A DNA stretch of 64,000 nt from NCBI GenBank assembly GCA_024803745.1, contig JANJXV010000189.1, positions 248,001 through 312,000 on the forward strand, written 5' to 3'. Source of the DNA: Megascapheus bottae (taxonomy: Eukaryota; Chordata; Mammalia; Rodentia; Geomyidae). Made by a program: the position numbers and the translations under genes. The notes beneath the pieces were generated by a model. That model did no database searches, was not told where the DNA came from, and saw nothing but the letters and a program-made list of their open reading frames with translations. Shown here in pieces: positions 31,422-41,445 of the stretch (position 1 is its first letter; each line of letters starts with the position of its first letter).

Positions 31422-32719
31422 TTTTTTTTTCCTCTGTTTTTGTCTGCTTCTAATGAAGAATGGGAATGACGGGGCTGTTTGGCTTCAGATTGGAGGGGCA
31501 TTCTGATAACCATCAAAATCGTCTGTGGGGTGTGCATTTGTTGTTGCTATGCAAGCCAGGGGAAGGGAAAAAAAAAAAAAGATTGCCGGATGGCTGTTTG
31601 GCTAGGGCTGCAGCACTAGAAGGGAGGCCTGGGGGTTGCATTTCCTGGGCCGGGGATGGCTGAGCTCCTCTGCACTCCTGAGTCCTAAGAGCTGGCTTCA
31701 CTTTGTGTGCCCATCCTGGAGCAGCGCTCAAGAAACCCCCATTTCACCACGCTCTGTTGCAAGACTCAGGATTTCATGTATCACTCATGTTCAGTTCTGG
31801 ATGTGAGAAGACTCAAGGTGACCTGATAGTGTGTGAGAGGTGGATTTTCGTTTGTTTGCATAGAGATTGCTGGGACACTTTGACAGCGAGTGTGTCACAC
31901 AGTGCGTGGCAGGTTATTTATTGTGTAAAGCCAACTGGCAGAGACCAACTGAGGGAGAACTTAGTGAGTCTCCAGAGTCTGGGGGCAGACCTGGTAGGGC
32001 TGCCAAAATGCCATGCTCTCCCAACTGGGAGGAAGAAGGCCTGCCTACATCACTGCAAGGCCCGAGGAGAGCTTAACTCCCGAGCAAAACAAGGCAAATC
32101 TCACCCACCACCACCCCCTTGTAGATCTGACGTGCTCTTCTTGAGCTGGTCATATTTTCTTCTTCCTGACTGCAGGACTCCGAGCAACAGCGACTGAAGA
32201 AACACTGAAATGTATTGGTCGCATTTCTTAGTCATTTTCCCAGAGCTTAAACACATTTAGTTGGAATGAAGCTTGCAAAACAGCCTCTTCTTTGGAATGG
32301 ATTTCTGGAGCCTGTTGCCGCCTATAGAAGAAACACTTTTCCTTTTTGGAAGTGAATTTTCAACTTAACCCTGGCTGAGAAAGACCACTGTAAACCAGCA
32401 GGGAAGACCCTGTGACAGACGCACTATGCTGAAGTTCATACGCAGATTTATTTTTTAGGGGTTTTTTTTTTTTAAGTTCTCCCCTCCCCCGGAAGAACTG
32501 CACTGCCACAAAGACATTCGTCATGGCTGCTCTGTTCATTTGAGATGGCAAAGAAAAGCCCTGAGCATACCGATATCAAATTTGTATTTTATGTTCAATT
32601 AGGGGTGACTATATATTCTTCTTCTTCTTTTGTTTTTTGTTTCTATTTCAGTTTTTGTTTTAAAATCTGGCTGCTTTCCGAATAAGAATTCATCAGGATC
32701 CATTGAAGACTTATTCTTA

Positions 32720-32750
32720 AGAGAGGGAGGGAGGGAGAGAGAGAGAGAAA
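32720..32750. repeat. Short GA-rich repeat
   Basis: GGGA then GAGA units in the SHC3 upstream region. Confidence 0.7.
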
Positions 32751-33384
32751 AAAACCTTCGTCACATTTTAATGCATCACTCTTGGCTTTGGGGCTCACTC
32801 AGATGAGCTGAGCAAAGAAGAGGAAGAACCTGCCATGGAATAATTGGTTTCTAAAAAGTTCATGAGATCCTTTGAAGCAACTGGATTTACCTTTGGCACA
32901 GATACTGAATCGAGGGTGAGGTGGAGGGTTGGGGGGGGTGGGGAGGTGAAGAAAAGGTTGGAAGGAAAAGATCTGTGAAGGTAGGAAAGAGGGATTTGAG
33001 AACCGATTGGTTCCAGTTGCTGTCAACGAGTGGATGTCAGATTCCACCCCCCCCTTTTTTTTCTTTCTTGATACAGGAAGTGATAACGCAGCGCTCACCG
33101 AGCCTTTGTTGAGAAGGGTCTTCTCTCACAGTGAGTCATGGTTTTGCTGTGAGCCCCAAGCCGCTGGGCGCTCTCCATCCCAGGCAACTATGACTTTGGC
33201 AAACCATACATCCAACCCCAAGCAGAGGTCTCCAGGGCGGGGGCTGCGTGGTTGTGGCTGTGTTGGCCTTTGATGGTTGGAGGGCTCTGTCCTCTTGCCT
33301 CCTGCTCTCCCCCTCTGGAAGGCTGTCCTAGGACCTCCCTGCTCCTTGTCCCGTGGAGGGAGGGGGGGCCGTGGCTCATCTGCT

Positions 33385-33495
33385 ATGCGCGGCAGCCCGC
33401 GCCGGGGTCGGCGGCAGCAGCAGCGCCAGGGCGGATGCGGCGAGCCCATAGAGGGGCATGCTTCCACGCACCAAGTACAACCGCTTCAGGAATGA
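33385..33495 (+). CDS. Upstream ORF overlapping the SHC3 start
   Basis: A 36-codon frame starts at an ATG 73 bases before the SHC3 ATG, in a different frame, and stops at 33493-33495 inside the SHC3 coding sequence. It is arginine/glutamine-rich (CAG run). If transcribed in the 5' UTR it would overlap and could repress main-frame initiation. It may simply be chance in GC-rich sequence. Confidence 0.3.
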   Translation: MRGSPRRGRRQQQRQGGCGEPIEGHASTHQVQPLQE

Positions 33496-33943
33496 CTCGG
33501 TGACATCGGTCGATGACCTTCTCCATAGCTTGTCGGTAAGCGGTGGTGGCCGTGGCGGCAAGGTCTCCGCGGAGCGCACGACCCGGGCGGCGACCCCCTA
33601 CCTGGTGTCCGGCGAGGGGCTGCGTAAAGCGCCCGACGATGGGCCCGGCAGCCTGGGTCACCTGCTTCACAAGGTGTCCCACCTGAAACTCTCCAGCTCG
33701 GGCCTCCGCGGCCTGTCGTCCGCCGCCCGGGAGCGGGCTGGAGCGCGGCTCTCGGGTAGCTGCAGCGCGCCCAGCCTGGCCGCCCCGGACAGCAGCGCGC
33801 CCCCCGCCCCGCGCGCCCCGGCTGCGAGCATGAGCACCAGCAGGAAGGGTCGGCCGGGCGAAGAGCCACTGCCCAGGCCCCCTCGGGGGGTGCCCCACTC
33901 CAGCGATCAGGTGCTGGGGCCCGGAGTCACCTATGTCGTCAAG
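33458..33943 (+). CDS. SHC3: SHC3 first coding exon (partial gene)
   Basis: SHC3 (ShcC, N-Shc, Rai) is a neuronal cytoplasmic adaptor that links activated receptor tyrosine kinases (Trk, EGFR, Ret) to Grb2-Ras-MAPK and PI3K-Akt signalling. The family order is CH2-PTB-CH1-SH2. This exon encodes 162 codons. It begins [14 protein letters not shown], and the KYNxxRNxS pattern is shared with the CH2 of long Shc isoforms. It continues through a Ser/Gly/Pro/Ala-rich CH2 with the block [17 protein letters not shown] (about residues 70-86). It ends GPGVTYVVK, the entry to the PTB domain, where the family continues with YLGC. An in-frame TAG at 33449-33451, two codons before the ATG, fixes the start. 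The exon closes in phase 0 at AAG|GTGGGT. The internal Met125 could begin the shorter p52-type isoform. The remaining PTB, CH1 and SH2 exons are not in the window. No frame disruption is seen. Confidence 0.95.
33830..33832 (+). promoter_or_regulatory. SHC3: Internal ATG (Met125), candidate p52 isoform start
   Basis: In-frame ATG with A at -3 (gcgagcATGa), just before a basic 'RKGR' patch and the PTB entry. Shc proteins are known to use alternative starts that drop CH2. It has a purine at -3, like the first ATG (G at -3). Confidence 0.5.
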
Positions 33944-33949
33944 GTGGGT
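33944..33949 (+). other. SHC3: Splice donor of SHC3 exon 1
   Basis: CAAG|GTGGGT matches the U1 consensus well. It falls exactly where SHC homology (GVTYVVK|YLGC) is interrupted. Confidence 0.85.
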
Positions 33950-34924
33950 ACAGGGAGGGGAGGGTGGGCCGACTTGGCAGGGGATCCTGGTGTGTGGGGG
34001 GAGGGGGGCTGGGAAGAGACTATCTCAGGACAAACCCCGGTCCCTGAAGTCCCAGGGTGTGGGGAACACCCCCTGGCACGGAAGTCACAGGAGATGCGCA
34101 CTCCTTAGCCATCAGATGAACCAGATGAACTAGAAATGTGAACTGGAAATGTGCTTTTCTAGAATCCATTGGGGGAACAGAGGGGGCTTCAGGCTGACCT
34201 ACTGTCACCTGGGCCCCACCCTTTCGGCATGCTCTTCCACCTGGCTTCCCCAGAACCAGTGTGTCTTTTACCATAGGTGCCTATCCCTGGGTGCTTATCC
34301 CAAAGTCTGGCCTCCTTAATGTTTATGAAACACACTTGTTAAGCTCTGGGCAGTCCCCTCCGCGGGGACAGACGCGCAGAGCGGCACTGCCTCCTGCGCC
34401 CTTCCTGGCAGTGGGCTGGGCGGTTTCTTTCTGCCATAGCCCCTGGCAGGGCACACCAGAAGCTGTCTTGTCTTCAGTAAGACAGAGTCTACTTTCTGGC
34501 CCAGCAAAGTTATCTTTGATCTTTGTCTTTCATTCCCTAAGGAATGGCTTTGGCTTACAGCAGAGAGAAGAGAATTCGGGACTATTTTTCCACTGACTGT
34601 AGGCTTCTATTTAAATAGGCTCCTTGGGCCAGGAGCCATAGGGTAAAAAGGAATTTTACTTGCCACATATCAGTTATAAAATCTAGTGGACTTAGTAGAA
34701 TTTCTCCTTTATTCAAGCATACCAGGAGATTTAAGGGGCCAATACGGACCACAGTTCAATTAATCTGCCAAGCTCATTGTTTCTCTTGCATATGGGTTTT
34801 GTAGCCAGCCACAGCCTTATGACTGGACACATCTAGACAAAGTGGAGACAATCTAAGTGGCTTTATTTCACTTATGATTTTTTATTGAAAAAGAAATGAG
34901 CCACAAACTATCCCACTTGCATTT

Positions 34925-35131
34925 TTTTTTTTTTTTGCCTGTCCTGGGGCTTGAACTCTGGGCTTGGGCGCTGTCCTTGAGCTTTTTCAAGGCTACTCTA
35001 CCACTTGAGCCACAACCATAGGGGGAAAAAAAACACTTTTGATTTTTTCTGTGTATGTGGTACTGAGGAGTCCAACTCAGGGCCTCATGCATGCTAGGCA
35101 TGCACTCTGCCACTAGGCCACACTCCTGGCA
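34925..35131 (-). mobile_element. IDL-Geo SINE
   Basis: First recognisable interspersed repeat after the repeat-free zone. Poly-T, Geo with a short G/A insertion, then IDL ending 'ccacactcctggca'. TTGCATTT-like direct repeats flank it. Confidence 0.93.
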
Positions 35132-36407
35132 CCTGCATTTATTTCATTGAGAAATCTGTACTCTATTTGTAAATAACAACTGCAGATCCAATTAAAAAAT
35201 TCAGCCAAACGCATCTTCAGGAAAAATGTAGTATCTTGGCAATTTTGTAATCAAATGACAAAGAAACATAACTTTGTGGGTTATCTTTAACTGCATAAGA
35301 AGCACCTCTAAACAATGTGACCACTGGTGTTAAAAATAGGGCCTCATCCCCTCTTGCGTCTGCATTTTAATTTGACCTGCTTCTTCAGCTTCTGAATATG
35401 GATCATTGTACTTTATCAAAAGGGATCAGCATAATATATGCACATTTGGTTCAGCTTACCACAAAGAAAAATGAATATTCCTCTTGTATTGCTTATTTAA
35501 ATTAGTTATCAAGGAGGTAAAACAAAATCAAAACAAAAAGCTCTGACAACTTTGGGGTCAACTATTAATAGAGCATATTATTTACTTCTAGATTAGTAGT
35601 CTTACAATTGCTATTCTCTTGCTCCCCCCCCCCCAAGAAAAGCCCACATGTATAATAGATATAGATCTTGGCAAAGCTGTAAATTACTTATATATGTCAT
35701 GTAGATCCTAGAGGGTAGCTTTCAAATTGAGAGACAGTTCTCAGCACTTTAGTTTTACTTTAAAATGAGGACAGACACCCAGTTCTAAAGATCAGGTGTG
35801 GCAAAACAATGACAAACGTGCTAACATAAGTCTGTACTGTCTGGGTATTCTGTTCATACAAGGCTTTGTAAACTAGCCTAACACCTGCAATTATTCTTCC
35901 AAGACTCATGTCAGACTGGATGTGCTCAGAGACTATATATCTTCGGGGACTTCAGTGATCCAGGAGGCCAGAAGGCACAATCAGTCTTCTGTACTGTGGT
36001 TGGTTTGCCCCCTCAGCCTTGTGTGAATGTAAACTCAGGTCTTATTATTTTTTTTTCTGTCTATTGAGGTACTGAGGTCTCTGCTTTCCTGGAGAAGTTT
36101 GGAGTCATGCAGAAAGGAAATGAGATACTGACGGATAATTTCATTTCTTGTGTGCACCTTTAACTCACATGATCACATGGCCCTTGGTTGGTGCACATGT
36201 GCAAACTCCTATGTGACCCATGTTAAGTTTCAAACCACAACTTTATTTTAAAGTCATAATTGGATGTTATTTGCTGATTTGTGAGTAATTCTTTTGGTCT
36301 CCTTACTCTTGGTAGACAGAAGTGAGTAATCATATAACTGTATAGCAATGCCAAAATATGAAGGTTTAGAGATTGTGAAAGGATGTAATTTTTTCTTTGG
36401 TGTATTT

Positions 36408-36490
36408 TTCTTCTTGGTGGTACTGGGGTTTGAACTCTGGGACTTGTGTTTGCTAAGAAGGTACTCTACCATTTGAACCATTCCTCTAGG
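36408..36490 (-). mobile_element. ID/Geo-like SINE fragment
   Basis: 'tggtactggggtttgaactctg' and 'ctaagaaggtactctacca', reversed tRNA-like words. Confidence 0.55.
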
Positions 36491-36987
36491 GGCCATGTTT
36501 CTTTATTTGACCCTTTTATGACAAATAAAGAGACATATGGAAAGGCTGATAAAGGAGATTGGTTACCTAGTGGCTATGGAAAGACCACAATTCAATATAT
36601 CTTTCAGCTGTTTTCAGTGGTCCAGACATTTGTCTTAGTTAAATAGGGAAAATTAGGGGTAAGAGATGAAAAGGTATGTATAGTTAAAACAATCCTGAAT
36701 GCCAGGCAGGTTTGGAGGTGGCCAGAGGCGCTGTAAGGTGGACTGATGGTCCATTATCTCAGGGTTGCTCAGATAGGATTCTAAAGACATTGCACTCCAC
36801 CAGTAGAGGAGAACAGGAAGAAGTTGGCTGGCAGGTAGATTCCTGAGATCAGATCTGTGGACATTGATGTAAATTGGGGGTGGGGGCAGCTCTTATCCTG
36901 CTTTTAGTTAACTCAGGCCCAGCAAAAGCATCTTTTACGGTGCTTCTTATACTAGATGTACTTTGTTTTTCTAAATTGAAAAAGGTC

Positions 36988-37189
36988 GGGGCCGGGAGTT
37001 TGGCCTAGTGGTTAAAGTGCTTGCCTAGCATGCATGAAGACCTGGGTTCGATTCCTCGGTACCACATATAGAAAAAAAGCCAGAAGTGGTGCTGAGGCTC
37101 AAGTGGTAGAGCTCTAGCCTTGAGAAAGTCCAAGGACAGTGCTCAGGCCCTGAGCTCAAGCCCAGGACTGGCAAAAAATTAAAAAAAAA
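36988..37189 (+). mobile_element. Young IDL-Geo SINE, 16-bp TSD
   Basis: Near-consensus copy: 'gggccgggagtttggcctagtg', perfect B box GGTTCGATTCC, full Geo and an A-rich tail. TAAATTGAAAAAGGTC flanks it perfectly at 36972-36987 and 37190-37205. It is a good reference for the local consensus. Confidence 0.98.
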
Positions 37190-37268
37190 TAAATTGAAAA
37201 AGGTCCTAGATGTGTTCCAGCCTCCTTGAATTTGTATATAAGAGAATCATATCTCATAGAAATGCCTA

Positions 37269-37463
37269 TGACTGGGAGTATAGCCTAGTGGTAGAGTGCT
37301 CGCTTAGCATGCATGAAGCCCTGGGGTTGGATTCTTTGGTACCACATACACAGAAAAACTGGAAGTGGGGCGGTGATTCAAATGGCAGAGAAGTAGCCTT
37401 GAGCAAAAAGTGTCCCAGGACAGTACCCAGGCCCTGAGTTCAAGCCTCAGGACTGGCCAAAAA
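37269..37463 (+). mobile_element. IDL-Geo SINE
   Basis: 'tgactgggagtatagcctagtgg', 'ggttggattctttggtaccac' and Geo ending 'aagcctcaggactggcc'. No clear TSD. Confidence 0.9.
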
Positions 37464-37617
37464 GAAAAGAAAAGAAAAAAGGAATTATCTAAGGCTCTGG
37501 AACACTGTTCACCTAGGGCTGCTGGTGTGGTTTAACACATTCAAAGGCAAAATGCAAGGAAACATGAAGAAGGAAAAAGTCACAGGGAGGAAGAAGTGTT
37601 TAGGGTTTTATTTTTTT

Positions 37618-37796
37618 TTTTAATTATTAGTGCTGCAACTTGGGCGAGTGCTCTATCAATGTCTCAGCTCCACTTTTGACATTCTGGTGGTTAATTGGAG
37701 TGAGAGTCTTACAGACTTTCCTACCTGGACTGTCTTCAAACCCAGATCTTAGCCTTCTGAGTAGCTAGGGTTACAAACATGAACTGCTGGCAACAG
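37618..37796 (-). mobile_element. B1-Geo SINE, truncated Geo
   Basis: 'ggttaattggagtgagagtc' linker and 'ccttctgagtagctagggttac' (B1). The Geo half has a deletion. Confidence 0.82.
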
Positions 37797-37809
37797 GAAA
37801 GTTTAGGTT

Positions 37810-38009
37810 AGGGTTTTTTTTTTTTTGCCAATCCTGGGGCTTGAACTCAAGACCTGAGCACTGTCCTTGGGCTTTCTCAAGGCTAGAACTCTACCACTTG
37901 AGCCACAGCACCACTTCCAGCTTTTTCTATGTATGTGGTACTAAGGAATGGAACCCTGGTCTTTGTGCATGCTAGGCAAGCACTCTACCACTAGGCCAAA
38001 GTCCTAGCC
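37810..38009 (-). mobile_element. IDL-Geo SINE with 11-bp TSD
   Basis: AAGTTTAGGTT flanks it at 37799-37809 and 38010-38020. Complete reversed Geo and IDL. Confidence 0.96.
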
Positions 38010-38339
38010 AAGTTTAGGTTTTAAAGAGCCCTGAACTGACATTGAAGAGCTGTCTGAAGACAGCTTGAAGTTCAACTTGGTCGTGCTTCCTGGGGCATGG
38101 GATACTGCGTGTGATGCCTAGTGAATACACCAGGTCAGTCTTTTGTTCCAAGCAGGTCTCCATAGAACAACATGCAGCAGTTCCGAAAGATGCCAAGAAG
38201 GAATGGGAGGTAGTTAGGATGAAACAAAATGAAATCAGAATGACTAATTTAAAACAGTGTTTAAAATTTTACTATCTCAGCTGCTAATACAGTTGGCAAC
38301 ATTTCGTGAACAAATAGATTATGCCATTAATAACTTGTA

Positions 38340-38460
38340 CCAGCTCTTTTGGATTATAGTTTGAAGCTATCCCAGTCAGCAAAGCAACTCTCATCTCCAA
38401 TCAACCATCAAAAAGCTAAGGGGTAACATATAGGTCCTGAGTCTAAATCCCAGCAGAGAC
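38340..38460 (+). mobile_element. B1-Geo SINE, 5'-truncated
   Basis: 'ctctcatctccaatcaaccat' linker and a shortened Geo ('ggtcctgagtctaaatcccag'). Confidence 0.7.
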
Positions 38461-38469
38461 AGGCTTGCT

Positions 38470-38517
38470 AGCTCCTTCCCTCTCCCTCCCTCCCTCTCCC
38501 TCCCTCCCTCCCTCCCT

Positions 38518-38596
<79 letters not shown>

Positions 38597-38660
38597 CCTC
38601 CCTCCCTCCCTCCCTCTCTCTCTCTCTCCCTCTCTCTCCCTCTCCCTCCCCCCTCTCTCT

Positions 38661-38710
<50 letters not shown>
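38470..38710. repeat. Long polypyrimidine (CCCT/CT)n tract joined to (CA)n
   Basis: About 195 bp of CCCT and CT units, almost pure pyrimidine on the + strand, run into about 20 CA units. All frames across it are artefacts. Such tracts can form triplex (H-DNA) and Z-DNA. Confidence 0.96.
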
Positions 38711-38712
<2 letters not shown>

Positions 38713-39188
38713 TTGATGACATTGCTGTCAAACATAGATTTCTTCCCCTTTACTGACAATGAAAATAATATGCTAGTTACAAGAAAACTTAATAACTGAA
38801 AAAGGGTTGCCTAGCATGCTATACTATTTTTCTTTTTAATCTCATATTGGGGGAAATCAAGATGCTCCACAAAGTTACTGAAACAAGAAATAGAAGCTTA
38901 AGTGAATCATTTAAATCCATCAATGAAATAGCAAAAAATATACTTATCATGTCAAGGGGTAAAGGACAGGAAGGAGAGAGAGGAAGCTAGGCAAGGCAGA
39001 CAGTGCCCATAACTCATACTGTGTCACAAGGAGCAACATTTGAAACTAAAAACAAAACAAGGACTGATATCATAGCATTTAAAATGTGAGGACAATAGCA
39101 GAATCATCAAAAAGAAAAAAAGGACCTGCTTCTTGAGATGGGACCAAGGCGACGGTTAAGGAAGGGGGACAGACATGGTATTGAGGAA

Positions 39189-39483
39189 AATTTTTTTTTG
39201 TCAGTCATGAGGCTTGAACTCTAAGCCTGGGCACTGTCCCTGAGCTCTTCAGCTCAAGGCTACTGCCCCACTCCTTGGCCTGGACACTGTCCCTGAGCTC
39301 CTCAGCTCAAGGCTACCACCCTACTACCCCTTGACCCACAGTGCCACTTCTGGTTTTCTAGTGGTTAATTGGATATAAGAGTCTCACCGTCTTTAATGCC
39401 CTGGCTAGCTCTGAATCGCAATCCTCAGTTATCAGCCTCCTGTGTAGCTAGGATTACAGGTGTGAGCCACCATGCCCGGCCCT
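39189..39483 (-). mobile_element. B1-Geo SINE with internal 53-bp duplication
   Basis: Reversed Geo contains two tandem 53-bp copies (39225-39277 and 39278-39330), each carrying 'cactgtccctgagctc' and 'cagctcaaggctac'. The linker and B1 half are normal. Confidence 0.92.
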
Positions 39484-40439
39484 AGTTTTAAGGACTGCAG
39501 AATAAGTGTCCTTTAAATAAAGTCCTTGTGATAGGAAGTCTAGGACAGAAGGTGGCAACCTGTAGAGAGACTGCCTGTCCAGGCACAGGTATCCATGAGG
39601 GTGTACTAAGCTGTGGCTTTGGCTCTTTTTGGGTGATGGTATACCAAGTTCTAGTCCTGGTCTGTTGAGAGGCAGGGCACTGCATTCTTGCTCAGTATGG
39701 CCTTGAGCCATCAGCTTATCTCTCTGGATCTTGCCATCCCCACAGAGGGAGGGGGGTGATTGAGGCACAGGTGTGCTAGGGTTTATCTCCAGACCTTGGT
39801 TGAGGTACAAGTGTTGCATTGCGAATGAGGTGGTTCCATATCTAATGCAACTGAAACAGGTGTTTTAATGTCCCACCACGAGGCAGTCTGACAGGAGGAG
39901 CCCTGGCTTATTTGGGGGATAGTCAAGCTTTCTCTTTTATTCAGGACTTCAGTGACTTGGGTAAGGCCTACCCACACTGGGGAGAGCCATGTGTTTACTC
40001 AGCCTGTGAATGCAAATATCCATCTTCTCCAAACTCACCCTCACAGACACACCCAGAGCAATGCTTAACCAAATATTCAGGCATTCCTTGGTCCATTCAA
40101 ACTAACATACTCAGCCTAGTATATACATAAACTTTTGAAGTAAAAATGCCTCACCCCCATCCCACCATGATATGAAGAATGTGGAGGGATTCATATGCTA
40201 AAGTCAACTCAATTAGAGGCATGCTTAATACATTCTTCAGATCCTTGTTGAGGGTTTACAGGGGATAGGTACAGAAAGACAAGAGGTAAACTAGTAGTTC
40301 AGCCTGTGAGGTACCATGGTTTGAGTCTAGAATGTATACCAAAGGCTACCAATATCTATACCATTAGCCTGTGGCACTAGGGGAGAGGTAACCTTTGGTA
40401 GGAGGCAGGGTATAATAGGAGGAAGTTAGGCTATTGGGG

Positions 40440-40608
40440 GCATGTCTTTGAAGGGGCTAGACCTGAGAAGAACTGCTTTGCTCTGCCACATGTTGGCTTC
40501 GTGATGTTTTGTTCCTCCTTAGCCCCATGGCTGAGGCGTCAGGGAGGGTGGCAACTATGGATTAAAGTCTCTGAAACAGTAAGTCCAAATAAACTGTCTT
40601 TTTTTTTT
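40440..40608 (+). mobile_element. Possible MaLR LTR 3' end
   Basis: 'ctctgccacatgttggcttcg', 'agccccatggctgaggc' and 'gtaagtccaaataaactgtc' resemble the polyadenylation-side end of MaLR-type LTRs. Confidence 0.35.
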
Positions 40609-40619
40609 ACATCATAGTC

Positions 40620-40852
40620 ATTATTGTTGGTTGTGGGGTTTGAACTCTGGGCTTGGGCACTGTTCCTAAGCTCTTCACTAGCTCAAGGCTAGTGCTGTAC
40701 TATTTTGAGTCACAGCATCGCTTCCAGTTTTCTGGTGGTTAATTGGAGATAAGAGTCTCATGAACTTTTGTGGCCAGGCTGGCTTTGAACCATGATCCTC
40801 AGATTTCAGCCTCCTGAGTAGTTAGGATTACAGGATTACGGTGCCTGGCTAG
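40620..40852 (-). mobile_element. B1-Geo SINE
   Basis: 'tgtggggtttgaactctggg' (Geo), 'ggttaattggagataagag' (linker) and 'cctcctgagtagttaggattac' (B1). Confidence 0.93.
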
Positions 40853-41164
40853 TCTTTTCTTTCTGTAAGATGACTGTCTTGTGACTCAGAATGTAAAGGC
40901 CCAAATGACCACTTATACCTGGAGACACCCAAGTGTTTCATCTAGTGTCACCAGCTGAGGGGGAACAGGGGTGGTAGCGGGAGCACATAGCATCCCTGTG
41001 GGTATTAAGAGCTTTGCCACAGATTATCAAGGGATGAAGCATGTTTCTATGTTACAGTATCTGATTACAAAGATGGAAATGTTTTATTTTTACTTCTAGT
41101 TTGCAATTAACTCTAACAGTAATAATGTATAGAATTATTTCTCAATTTAAGATTTGTTCCTGTG

Positions 41165-41167
<3 letters not shown>

Positions 41168-41216
<49 letters not shown>
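41168..41216. repeat. (GT)n microsatellite
   Basis: About 24 GT units at the tail side of a minus-strand SINE. Confidence 0.97.
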
Positions 41217-41217
<1 letters not shown>

Positions 41218-41445
41218 GATCCTGAATCTCAAACTCAGGGTCTGGGCACTATCCCTGAGATTCTTTTTTCTCAAGGTTAGGGATCTTCCACTTGAGCCAC
41301 AGCTCCACTTCTGAGTTTCTTTTGGGTAGTTTATTGGAGATAAGTCTCATGGACTTTCCTGTCCAGGTTGTCTTTGAACTGTGATCCTTAGATCTTAACC
41401 TCCTGAGTAGCTGGGATTATCGATACGAGTCACTGGCCCTGGGCC
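41217..41445 (-). mobile_element. B1-Geo SINE
   Basis: 'ctgaatctcaaactcagggtc' (Geo), 'tttattggagataagtctc' (linker) and 'cctcctgagtagctgggatta' (B1). Confidence 0.92.

Larger units (their letters stand above)
30770..33384 (+). promoter_or_regulatory. SHC3: Candidate SHC3 promoter and 5' UTR region, repeat-free
   Basis: This stretch has no recognisable SINE, L1 or LTR, unlike nearly every other interval of this size in the window. Visible motifs are an ATAAAAG TATA-like word (31219-31225), a CCCGCCC GC box (31228-31234), an AP-1-like TGAGTCA (31280-31286) and an inverted CCAAT, ATTGG (31302-31306). Three TTCATTCACA copies start at 31360, 31392 and 31412. The transcription start cannot be fixed from sequence. 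Some of this interval may be 5' UTR, and an upstream non-coding exon is possible. The 99-164 codon frames in it show no domain. Confidence 0.5.
33340..33935. promoter_or_regulatory. SHC3: CpG-rich island over SHC3 exon 1
   Basis: GC-rich sequence with dense CpG dinucleotides (many in the coding part 33550-33880) stands out against the AT-rich surroundings. This is typical of a CpG-island promoter or first exon. Confidence 0.75.

Noticed and set aside
31703..32197. 164-codon + strand frame upstream of SHC3
   Set aside because: No recognisable domain, mixed composition and a second overlapping frame. It is probably promoter or UTR sequence, though an unrecognised transcript cannot be excluded.
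33383..33898. 171- and 127-codon frames antisense to SHC3 exon 1
   Set aside because: Shadows of the GC-rich coding exon; arginine/glycine/proline-rich with no family match.
36988..37060. tRNA-Ala-like sequence with A and B boxes
   Set aside because: It is the head of an IDL SINE with a TSD and A tail, not a tRNA gene. The same applies to all other IDL/ID heads.
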